From positions 168 to 10,860 of the forward strand of contig DIZZ01000213.1 in assembly GCA_002428045.1 (NCBI GenBank): 10,693 nt of DNA. Direction: 5' to 3'. The notes under the pieces were generated by a model. The model had not been told where the DNA came from, ran no database searches, and was given only the letters and a program-made list of their open reading frames with translations. Positions 5,796 through 10,693 of this stretch are shown here, piece by piece. This DNA comes from Verrucomicrobia bacterium UBA6015. Its GTDB lineage: Bacteria > Verrucomicrobiota > Kiritimatiellia > UBA8416. Both the position numbers and the translations under genes were made by a program. Position 1 is the stretch's first letter, and every line of letters starts with the position of its first letter.

Positions 5796-7312
5796 TTCCT
5801 TTGCTCACCAGATTGCGTTTCGTAAAGATTTGCGTTTGTTTCCCACAGTGCTTCAAGCTCGGTCACTTTTCCTGGCTGTTGATCGGCCAGATTGTGAAGT
5901 TCAGAGCGGTCGGTCGCCAGATCGTAGAGTTCCCAAGGTCCGTCCTTGAGTGCCACCAGCTTCCAGTCGCCGACGCGGATGGCTCGGTGCCCGATGTGGC
6001 TGAAGAAAATGAAATCGCGCGGTATCTCTCGGTCTTCGTTAAACACCGGCAACAGGCTGACGCCTGGCAGCGGTGGCGCGTTTGGATTGCGCCACTCGGG
6101 TATGGCGTCGGCACCGCAGATATCAAGCAAGGTCGGCAGTAGATCGACGAAGTGGCTCGGTGCTTGACGTCGTCCGCCTGACGCCGGAATGCCTGCAGGC
6201 CAATGGACAATCAACGGCGAGGCGATACCGCCCTCGTGTACCCACGATTTATGATAGCGAAAAGGCGTGTTGCAGTTTGTCGACCAGCCTGGACCGAGGC
6301 AGAGGTAGGACTCCTCCGTGCCCGGTGTGGCCGATTTGTCATGACCGTCGCCCCGGATGATCTGCTCCGCGCTGGCGCCGTTGTCGGAAACGAACAGGAT
6401 GACGGTATTGTCATACTCGCCCATTGCCTTGAGCTTGTCGGTCAGACGGCCAATCTCGCGATCCATGCGATGAATCATGGCGGCATGGATTTCCATCTTC
6501 TGCGCCTGGAAGCGCTTTTGCTCGTCTGTCAGCTCATCCCAGGCGCAGGCGTTCGAAGCTTCCCCTGGACCGATCTGCTCGTTCAACTGTGCGGGCGTGA
6601 AATTCCACGCTGGCTTCACCTTCGGCTGGCGCGGGGAGAGTTCGCATGAAACGAGACCTTCGGCACGCAGCCGCTGCAGGCGTTCTTCGCGAAGCTGGTC
6701 CCAACCCGCGTCATATCGCCCGCGATAGAAATCAATATCCTCACGGGGAGCGTGCAGCGGGAAATGCGGGGCGATAAAGCCGACGTAAAGGAAAAACGGC
6801 TTGTCGGCATGATCTTTCTCATGTTCGTTGAGGAAATCAAGTCCGTACCCGGCAATGGCCGTGCTGGAGTAGTATCCCGAGCTCGGGTCGGCGGGGGGTA
6901 GCGGCTGGTCATCAAGCTGATGATCGCGCACGGCGAAGTTGCGGTCATAATCGCGAATGTAGTAGGAGCGGTCGAAGCCGCCGTGCTTGATGATGGTCGG
7001 CACTTGGTTCACATGCCATTTGCCGGTGTGGTAGCAACGGTAGCCCTTGGGTTTTAAGTAGTGTGGAATCGTGCGGCCCCAGTCGGGCAACGGTCCCTCC
7101 GGTGAATGTTGCGGCACTTGTTGATAGTATTGCCCGGTCAGGAGACAGGCGCGCGACGGCCAGCAGCGGCCCGCCGAGTAGTGCTGGGTGAAACGCAAAC
7201 CGCTCCGCCCTAGTGCGTCCAGATTAGGCGTCGAAAGTTCACCGCCGTAGCAGCCAATATCGGAGATCCCCAGATCATCGGCGACAATCATCAAAACGTT
7301 CGTTTTTTTCAT
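5792..7312 (-). CDS. Sulfatase, formylglycine-dependent (arylsulfatase A family), no signal peptide
   Basis: A 506-residue type I sulfatase that would hydrolyse sulfate esters. The catalytic signature GRCWPSRACLLTGQ gives Cys50 (CxPSR, to be converted to formylglycine) and Arg54. Further active-site and calcium residues are visible: Asp12-Asp13 (VADDLG), Lys98/His100 (TGKWH), His183 (PHFPLHAP), Asp310-Asn311 (FVSDNG) and Lys355 (YHKSWVHEGG). The enzyme looks intact. The N-terminus is MKKTNVLMIVADD, the mature-domain start itself, so there is no signal peptide and the enzyme should be cytoplasmic, unlike most sulfatases of polysaccharide degraders. AGGAG lies nine bases before the ATG, which is 12 bases after the radical SAM gene. 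No classic SPASM-type maturase is in the window. Substrate unknown; a related hydrolase role on phosphonate or phosphate esters is less likely with Cys at this place. Confidence 0.5.
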   Translation of the reverse strand: MKKTNVLMIVADDLGISDIGCYGGELSTPNLDALGRSGLRFTQHYSAGRCWPSRACLLTGQYYQQVPQHSPEGPLPDWGRTIPHYLKPKGYRCYHTGKWHVNQVPTIIKHGGFDRSYYIRDYDRNFAVRDHQLDDQPLPPADPSSGYYSSTAIAGYGLDFLNEHEKDHADKPFFLYVGFIAPHFPLHAPREDIDFYRGRYDAGWDQLREERLQRLRAEGLVSCELSPRQPKVKPAWNFTPAQLNEQIGPGEASNACAWDELTDEQKRFQAQKMEIHAAMIHRMDREIGRLTDKLKAMGEYDNTVILFVSDNGASAEQIIRGDGHDKSATPGTEESYLCLGPGWSTNCNTPFRYHKSWVHEGGIASPLIVHWPAGIPASGGRRQAPSHFVDLLPTLLDICGADAIPEWRNPNAPPLPGVSLLPVFNEDREIPRDFIFFSHIGHRAIRVGDWKLVALKDGPWELYDLATDRSELHNLADQQPGKVTELEALWETNANLYETQSGEQRK

Positions 7313-7324
7313 TGTGTTGGTCTC

Positions 7325-8278
7325 CTATGTGGATGGTGTACGTAGCGAATGCACGCCGGAAAAATAGACCTCGCCCGATTTATGATGTTCTTGGACCTGC
7401 CCGGTATGCGTGAGCTTGCCTAAGTATTTGGAGGCTTCGTTCGGGTGCAGGCCAGTGACGCGGCAAAGCTGGTCGAGTGAGCAGGGGCGTCGTTCGAGTA
7501 TGCCCACCAGATCCGCTTCAGTGGCTTGAATGCTGGCCGATGTGTTGCTGCTGTATTCCGCCATGATTTCGGCTGCCGGGTTGAACAGCTTGGCAACATC
7601 ATCCATTCTGTGCAGAGGAACCGCGTAGGCGTACTCCTCGCAGGAGGGGCGAACGGCAGTGTTCAGTTGAACTCGGGTGGGATTAAGCGCCTGAACCCGA
7701 TCCGCTATTTTCAAGACATCACTGACGGAAGAATTGGTTCCCCAGACAAGGAATACCTCGATCCAGAGTTCACCGGTGAATATTTTGCGGAATTTCCGGA
7801 TGCCGTCGTAAAGCGTGTCGAACTTGATTGAACGGTGGGGACGGTTGACGTGCTGTAGCGAGGTGTCATCCCACGCACTGAGCGAGACTTTGACCACATT
7901 TGCCTGGGCCGCCGCCATCTGCACGTGCGGATCCCCGAGCAGCGTGCCGTTCGTCAGTAATGCCAAGGGGATCGTCGTGCGTTCGTGCAAGTGGCGAATG
8001 ACGCGGCCGAATTCTGAATTCAGGGTGGGTTCGCCACTGCCGGAAAGCGTGAGATAATCCGCCGTGTTGCCCGCTGCCAGCCAGGCGTCGAGTTCCGCGA
8101 TCACCTCGTCGACCGGGACGTATTCCCGCTGCAAGATGGTCTTGTCGGTCGTCCGTCCGAGCTGACAGAAGATGCAATCGAAACTGCACGTCTTGAACGG
8201 CGTCAGATCGACCCCCAGTGACCGTCCCAAGCGACGGGACGGCACCGGGCCGAATAGATGTCGATACGTGTTGTTCAC
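7325..8278 (-). CDS. Radical SAM protein (COG0731-like) with C-terminal winged helix
   Basis: 317 residues from a GTG start. YRHLFGPVPSRRLGRSLGVD followed by CSFDCIFC (Cys31, Cys35, Cys38; CX3CX2C) is the 4Fe-4S/SAM motif, and SGSGEPTL (79-86) is the SAM-amino GGE-type motif. The layout matches the COG0731 group of Fe-S oxidoreductases, not the SPASM sulfatase maturases. Residues about 252-310 (ATEADLVGILERRPCSLDQL) look like a winged helix, a DNA- or peptide-binding addition. The GTG at 8276-8278 shares its first G with the TAG stop of the zinc-ribbon gene, and AAGGG stands about eight bases upstream; an upstream ATG at 8377 would overlap that gene and add residues without family similarity. 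The substrate is unknown. Confidence 0.5.
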   Translation of the reverse strand: MNNTYRHLFGPVPSRRLGRSLGVDLTPFKTCSFDCIFCQLGRTTDKTILQREYVPVDEVIAELDAWLAAGNTADYLTLSGSGEPTLNSEFGRVIRHLHERTTIPLALLTNGTLLGDPHVQMAAAQANVVKVSLSAWDDTSLQHVNRPHRSIKFDTLYDGIRKFRKIFTGELWIEVFLVWGTNSSVSDVLKIADRVQALNPTRVQLNTAVRPSCEEYAYAVPLHRMDDVAKLFNPAAEIMAEYSSNTSASIQATEADLVGILERRPCSLDQLCRVTGLHPNEASKYLGKLTHTGQVQEHHKSGEVYFSGVHSLRTPST

Positions 8279-8499
8279 TAGCGTGCCCTTGTCATGGTCG
8301 TGCCGCAGTCCGGGCACGTCAACTGTGTGCAGGGACCCCCGCGCTGGTGCGCGACTTGCCGCCCGCATTTCGGACATACGCAGGCACCGACTGCACCGAG
8401 TCCAAATCCACCCATGCGTCCACGCCCGGCACCCATGCCTGTACCCCGTCCGGGTCGCGCGCCTGCGCTTGCCGGTCCAGATCCATCACCTCTTGGCAT
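8278..8499 (-). CDS. Small zinc-ribbon protein
   Basis: 73 residues. The N-terminal half is Gly/Arg/Met/Pro-rich (MPRGDGSGPASAGARPGRG), echoing the start of the preceding DUF5320-like protein. The C-terminal half is a compact zinc ribbon: CPKCGRQVAHQRGGPC followed by TCPDCGTTM, giving two CxxC pairs plus one further Cys. A perfect GGAGGT lies five bases before ATG 8499; a GTG one codon upstream is a possible alternative. Small ribbons of this kind commonly accompany NifX/DUF5320 genes in anaerobes. Its stop overlaps the radical SAM start, so the two are coupled. The role is unknown; metal or cluster handling is a guess. Confidence 0.5.
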   Translation of the reverse strand: MPRGDGSGPASAGARPGRGTGMGAGRGRMGGFGLGAVGACVCPKCGRQVAHQRGGPCTQLTCPDCGTTMTRAR

Positions 8500-8531
8500 C
8501 ACATACCTCCGTGTTTGGTATTCTTAATCAT

Positions 8532-8567
8532 CCATCCGCAACCGGTTTTTGAACCGGCTGCGGATGG
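8532..8567 (-). other. Long intra-operon hairpin without U-tract
   Basis: CCATCCGCA-A-CCGGTT / AACCGG-C-TGCGGATGG forms a 15-bp stem with one mismatch and a TTTG loop, six bases after the DUF5320-like stop and 33 bases before the zinc-ribbon start. Neither strand continues with a T-run, so it is not a standard intrinsic terminator. An mRNA-stabilising or processing element that sets different expression of the first two genes and the rest is plausible. Confidence 0.5.
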
Positions 8568-8572
8568 GGTTC

Positions 8573-8920
8573 CTATTTCCCGAACTCAAGTTCGGTCAGG
8601 CGTTTCTGGATGTCCGCCAGGGCGGATTCCAGGTTCTGTGCCTGTGTTTTCAGCATCGCGTGCTCCTGTTCAGGAGCCGGGGCTGACGGTGCGGCGACGG
8701 GCTGCATGCCATAGCGGCCGCCGCATTGGCGTCCGCCACGGAAGCCCATTCCCATGCCGCGTCCGCGGCCGACTTGTCCGCCGCAGCCTTGGCGTAGGCG
8801 AAATCCACCGACGGCAACTGGATTCGCGTGCCCTGGCACAGTGTGCCCGGCGCAGTATCCTGCCGCGCGGCCTGTCATCGGTCCTGCTCCCATCGGTCCT
8901 GTTCCGTTTCCTGCTGGCAT
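8573..8920 (-). CDS. DUF5320-like Gly/Met/Cys-rich protein
   Basis: 115 residues. MPAGNGTGPMGAGPMTGRAA followed by GYCAG is the hallmark start of the small proteins (DUF5320 type) found next to NifX/NifB-like genes in anaerobes. Residues 38-75 are a low-complexity Gly/Arg/Met region with Cys46 and Cys66. Residues about 86-113 (EQEHAMLKTQAQNLESALAD) form an amphipathic helix likely to be a coiled coil. The piece RLRQGCGGQV (41-50) is unlike the Gly-Arg text around it and is encoded by a palindrome-like repeat (8779-8800), suggesting an in-frame repeat insertion. AGGAGG precedes the ATG. The function is unknown; partner of the cluster-binding protein is a contextual guess. Confidence 0.5.
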   Translation of the reverse strand: MPAGNGTGPMGAGPMTGRAAGYCAGHTVPGHANPVAVGGFRLRQGCGGQVGRGRGMGMGFRGGRQCGGRYGMQPVAAPSAPAPEQEHAMLKTQAQNLESALADIQKRLTELEFGK

Positions 8921-8942
8921 TTTGTGTTCCTCCTTTGTTTGT

Positions 8943-9002
8943 GCGCAGGCAAGATGCCTGTGCGAATTTCTTTTGCTCTGCGCACAGGCAAGATGCCTGT
9001 GC
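8943..9002. repeat. Two palindromic repeats (GCACAGGCA-AGA-TGCCTGTGC)
   Basis: Copy 2 (8982-9002) has perfect 9-base arms GCACAGGCA/TGCCTGTGC around AGA. Copy 1 (8943-8963) is the same except for one G in the left arm, which can pair as G-U. The period is 39 bases. They lie between the NifX-like stop and the DUF5320-like start, so each would fold as a hairpin in the operon mRNA. The design resembles REP-like extragenic palindromes that are dispersed in some PVC and other genomes. Confidence 0.5.
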
Positions 9003-9006
9003 TACT

Positions 9007-9384
9007 TTATAGATTTCCTCGGCCATGACGGTGACAGCGGCGTTCTTGGCGACCGCAGCCGGGCATGCAGAATGTCTCCAGCGTCAAGTGCCCCTTGGCA
9101 TAGGCGACGGCCACGTCCTGCACGTTCCCGCAGGTCTGCGCAATCACGTGGATGCCGGCGGCGGTGACGGCCATCTCCAGCGGCCGAGAGATGGCACCGC
9201 ATATCAGCAGCGTGGCACCGGCTTCCACCAGTCGCGCCACCCGGCTCGATACGGTTTCTTCCTCGCACACCAGTGCGTGGATCGGCCGGGCGCTTTCGCC
9301 ATCGATCTCAAAAACCTGCAGATGCCCCGCTACGTCGAACACCGGACTGACCCGGCCTTGCCACTCTGGAATTGCCACTTTCAT
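9007..9384 (-). CDS. NifX/NifB-type dinitrogenase FeMo-cofactor-binding protein
   Basis: 125 residues. MKVAIPEWQGRVSPVFDVAG is the standard start of the Nitro_FeMo-Co family, followed by VFEIDGE (24-30), an ICGAISRPLE segment (61-70), the small-domain end QTCGNVQDVAVAYAKGHL (83-100) and a Cys/His tail (FCMPGCGRQERRCHRHG). These proteins bind Fe-S or Mo-Fe clusters; stand-alone copies outside nif clusters are common in anaerobes and mostly uncharacterised. No nitrogenase genes are here. The frame stays open upstream to 9951, but that part has no family similarity and crosses the regulator; ATG 9384 (or 9390, MAMKV) is used although no good ribosome-binding site precedes it. It is the first gene of the minus-strand series, directly behind a sigma-54 promoter. 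Confidence 0.5.
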   Translation of the reverse strand: MKVAIPEWQGRVSPVFDVAGHLQVFEIDGESARPIHALVCEEETVSSRVARLVEAGATLLICGAISRPLEMAVTAAGIHVIAQTCGNVQDVAVAYAKGHLTLETFCMPGCGRQERRCHRHGRGNL

Positions 9385-9397
9385 CGCCATAATCCAT

Positions 9398-9414
9398 AGC
9401 ATAGGGTGTGCCAA
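9398..9414 (-). promoter_or_regulatory. Sigma-54 (-24/-12) promoter of the minus-strand operon
   Basis: The minus strand reads TTGGCAC-ACCCT-ATGCT, close to the consensus TTGGCAC-N5-TTGCW, with the invariant GG and GC separated by exactly ten bases. Predicted transcription start is about 9387, only three bases before ATG 9384. This would give an essentially leaderless message, an odd geometry that weakens the call slightly. Confidence 0.5.
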
Positions 9415-9696
9415 GCCGACCACCCCGGGGGGGGCGTGCGAAAAAAGGAGGGTCAGTTCATTTTTGGAATCGGTGACCGGCGACGAGAACGGATGACAAG
9501 TCCATGCAAAGGCAGGTAGGGCGAAGACCTCCGGGCGAGCCGCGCCCGTCGAACCCCTCCCTGGCGGGGCGCCCTCGCTTAATCGTTTTATGATTGCACT
9601 TAATCGCTCATTATTGCACGAATGCAGTTTGAACCATCTCATTATGCACGATTGACTGTCGGTCTGCAGTCTATTATCGAAATGAAAGCAGGAATA
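9415..9696. other. Divergent regulatory region between NifX-like gene and regulator
   Basis: No gene could be supported in this stretch. It contains the GC-rich block 9520-9578, followed abruptly by the AT-richer repeat block 9580-9655 with the dyad sites. On the minus strand the frame of the NifX-like gene stays open through the whole region without resembling any protein I know. No convincing sigma-70 promoter for the regulator was found. Confidence 0.5.
9579..9653 (+). promoter_or_regulatory. Enhancer-like dyad array (candidate upstream activator sites)
   Basis: Three related sites share a right half GCACGAWT. Site 2 is AATCGCTC-N6-GCACGAAT (9602-9623). Site 3 is AACCATCT-N6-GCACGATT (9632-9653). 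Site 1 is a weaker AATCGTTT-N7-GCACTTAA (9581-9603). The GCAC cores are 20 and 30 bases apart, whole numbers of helical turns. They lie about 200 bp upstream of the sigma-54 promoter, where enhancer-binding proteins usually bind, and just ahead of the regulator gene. Confidence 0.5.
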
Positions 9697-10077
9697 ATGG
9701 AGCAAGGTGACGATTTTAGCGAACTCGAATCGACGATTCTGGACTCGATCACTGAGGGTGTTTTCACGGTCGATGGCGACTGGCGCATCACGTCCTTCAA
9801 TCGGGCGGCGGAGCGGATCACGGGGGTCAAGCGCGCCCAGGCGCTGGGGCGTCCCTGTTCCGAAGTGTTCCGGGCAGACATCTGCGAGCAAAACTGTCCG
9901 CTGCGGCAGACGCTTTCGCGTGGCAAACCGATTCTCAATGCCATGGCCCATATCGTCAATCAGCAGGGCCCTAGAATTCCGATCCGAATTGCCACGGCAC
10001 TGCTCAGGAATGGCGACGGCAGCATCGCCGGCGGTGTGGAGTCATTCAAGGATCTGACGCAGATCGAGCAGCTCTAG
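9697..10077 (+). CDS. PAS-domain fragment of a sigma-54 activator, ends at in-frame TAG
   Basis: 126 residues. The whole product is one PAS domain: STILDSITEGVFTVDGDWRI (12-31), FNRAAERITGVKRAQALGRP (34-53), and the end SFKDLTQIEQL that leads into the linker helix. A Cys motif C-x8-C-x3-C (Cys54, Cys63, Cys67; PCSEVFRADICEQNCPL) is typical of this group of sigma-54 regulators and may bind a metal or sense redox state. ATG 9697 has CAGGA five bases upstream; ATG 9682 lacks one. Translation stops at TAG 10075-10077, but the frame continues with KELQARYRFEDIIGRSS, exactly the expected linker. The gene is therefore a nonsense-interrupted remnant; a stable PAS-only protein is possible. Confidence 0.5.
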   Translation: MEQGDDFSELESTILDSITEGVFTVDGDWRITSFNRAAERITGVKRAQALGRPCSEVFRADICEQNCPLRQTLSRGKPILNAMAHIVNQQGPRIPIRIATALLRNGDGSIAGGVESFKDLTQIEQL

Positions 10078-10131
10078 AAGGAACTGCAGGCCCGCTACCG
10101 GTTCGAGGATATCATCGGTCGCAGTTCGGTG

Positions 10132-10524
10132 ATGCAGCAGCTATTCGACCTATTGCCGCAGATTGCCGGTGTCTCGGACGAAGTGCTGGCCTGCCTGATG
10201 CGGCATGATTATCCCGGCAACGTGCGCGAACTGGAAAACATCATCGAGCAGGCCTTCGTGCTCTGCAGGGGAGGACGGATCGAGGTTGGCCATCTGCCGC
10301 CGGAGCTGCGTCCGAAACCGGGGACGACGGCTGCCGCTGTTGATCAGCCCCTTCGCCTGGATCGTGTCGAGAAGCTATCGGTATCCGAGGCACTGCGTCG
10401 GCATGACGGTAATCGGCGCAACGCCGCTGCGGAACTCGGCATCAACGTCAGTACACTCTACCGCAAGATCCGCGCCCTCCAGATCGAGCCGCCCCGCCAG
10501 GATGGCCGCGGTCGCCGCCGATAA
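10132..10524 (+). CDS. Sigma-54 activator C-terminal fragment (Fis-type HTH), AAA+ domain deleted
   Basis: 130 residues if restarted at ATG 10132 (GTG 10129 is the alternative). LFDLLPQIA (4-12) is the beginning of a sigma-54 AAA+ domain and jumps directly to GVSDEVLACLMRHDYPGNVR, the end of the same domain. The Walker A (GESGTGKE), GAFTGA and Walker B segments that should lie between are missing, around 190 residues, without loss of frame. The Fis-type helix-turn-helix is intact at 84-117 (SVSEALRRHDGNRRNAAAEL, GINVSTLYRKIRALQI). Without the AAA+ part it cannot open a sigma-54 promoter, but it may still bind DNA and occupy enhancer sites. No good ribosome-binding site is visible, so it may only be made after readthrough or reinitiation. 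Confidence 0.5.
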   Translation: MQQLFDLLPQIAGVSDEVLACLMRHDYPGNVRELENIIEQAFVLCRGGRIEVGHLPPELRPKPGTTAAAVDQPLRLDRVEKLSVSEALRRHDGNRRNAAAELGINVSTLYRKIRALQIEPPRQDGRGRRR

Positions 10525-10544
10525 TCGTGCATAAAGGCACGATT
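10523..10544. promoter_or_regulatory. Perfect dyad copy behind the regulator
   Basis: AATCGTGC-ATAAAG-GCACGATT has perfect 8-base arms and the same 6-base spacer as the sites at 9602-9623 and 9632-9653. It begins one base before the end of the regulator's stop codon. It may be an activator site for a gene beyond the window; no -24/-12 promoter was found downstream within it. Confidence 0.5.
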
Positions 10545-10570
10545 GAAGGAGCGGCTTGTCTATAACTTTT

Positions 10571-10682
10571 CCTTAGGAGAAACGCGGGGTTCTAGGATAG
10601 GACTAAGGGAAGATCGACGAAGTGGGAACGACTAAGGGTATCCGAGTAAGGGTGGGGACTAAGGGGGACGATTGTGTCCTTT
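10571..10682. repeat. GASTAAGGG short-repeat cluster, no gene seen
   Basis: GACTAAGGG occurs at 10601, 10630 and 10657, with GAGTAAGGG at 10644, and the inverted word CCTTAG at 10571. A small G-rich hairpin (GGAC-GATTGT-GTCC, 10666-10679) follows. No coding frame was recognised. It may be the edge of a mobile or repeat element outside the window. Confidence 0.5.
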
Positions 10683-10693
10683 CGGCAACTGTG

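Larger units (their letters stand above)
9697..10524 (+). pseudogene. Degraded sigma-54 enhancer-binding regulator (PAS - [AAA+ lost] - Fis HTH)
   Basis: Taken together, the two previous open frames form one former gene in a single reading frame, broken by one amber codon (10075-10077) and shortened by an in-frame deletion with its junction near 10160-10172. An intact relative would have about 470 residues; here 275 codons remain. It was presumably the activator of the divergent sigma-54 operon. Confidence 0.5.

Noticed and set aside
5680..5856. N-terminal extension of the NifU-like protein to 5856
   Set aside because: It overlaps the small ORF and the sulfatase end in another frame and has basic low-complexity text with no IscU similarity; ATG 5679 with ATGA overlap is better.
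8943..9002. CRISPR array
   Set aside because: Only two copies with an 18-base gap and palindromic units; no array and no cas genes.
8218..9012. 264-residue plus-strand open frame
   Set aside because: Antisense to four well-supported minus-strand genes and low in recognisable motifs; a by-product of high GC content.
9007..9384. Nitrogenase cluster interpretation of the NifX-like gene
   Set aside because: No nifHDK, nifB or nifEN in the window; stand-alone NifX-like genes are common in non-diazotrophic anaerobes.
9385..9951. Long N-terminal extension of the NifX-like frame
   Set aside because: The frame is open but crosses the sigma-54 promoter, the dyad sites and the regulator gene, and the NifX family starts at MKVAIPEW.
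10075..10077. Amber recoding (pyrrolysine or other) in the regulator
   Set aside because: TAG serves as the normal stop for other genes here, and the gene also carries a large deletion, so decay is simpler.

Overview
The window is a GC-rich bacterial segment with accessory character. Gene content points to a Gram-negative anaerobe: a NifX/NifB-type cluster-binding protein, a DUF5320-like Gly/Met/Cys protein, a radical SAM enzyme, a DsrE-like protein, a sigma-54 promoter with a sigma-54 activator remnant, and a formylglycine-type sulfatase. The sulfatase and the short palindromic repeats would fit a Kiritimatiellota/Lentisphaerota-like (PVC) bacterium, but a deltaproteobacterium-like host cannot be excluded. 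The taxonomic guess is weak.

Layout. Positions 1-311 (minus) hold the C-terminal part of a tyrosine recombinase that runs off the window and has lost catalytic residues. Positions 312-1564 (plus) hold a stress module: an AT-rich promoter with an operator-like palindrome, an ArsR-family repressor, a 1-Cys-type peroxiredoxin and a strong intrinsic terminator. Positions 1655-2995 (plus) encode an ACR3/bile-acid-symporter-like permease fused to a pair of CBS domains.

Positions 9384 down to 2982 (minus) form one long, tightly packed gene series of eleven genes. In order of transcription they are: NifX-like, DUF5320-like, small zinc ribbon, radical SAM (GTG start overlapping the preceding TAG), sulfatase, a 39-codon ORF with ATGA overlaps at both ends, NifU/IscU-like scaffold, DsrE-like protein, DUF89/ARMT1-like protein, phosphatidylserine decarboxylase-like protein and CoA-binding protein. 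Most junctions overlap or are separated by fewer than 50 bases. The exceptions are the two junctions flanking the DUF5320-like gene, which carry palindromic repeats and a long hairpin. A near-consensus sigma-54 promoter lies just in front of the first gene.

Positions 9580-9655 carry repeated dyad sites (AATCG..C-N6-GCACGAWT) in helical phase, about 200 bp upstream of that promoter. They stand directly before a plus-strand regulator (9697-10524). This regulator has the PAS domain and the Fis-type helix-turn-helix of a sigma-54 enhancer-binding protein. It has lost almost the whole AAA+ domain by an in-frame deletion and is interrupted by an amber codon. A perfect copy of the dyad follows its stop codon. 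The last ~130 bases hold a short-repeat cluster (GASTAAGGG) and no gene.

Working model (inference): the minus-strand operon is, or was, a sigma-54-controlled Fe-S/sulfur-handling operon whose cognate activator is decaying in this strain, leaving its DNA-binding sites and its DNA-binding domain. No CRISPR array, tRNA or rRNA was seen.
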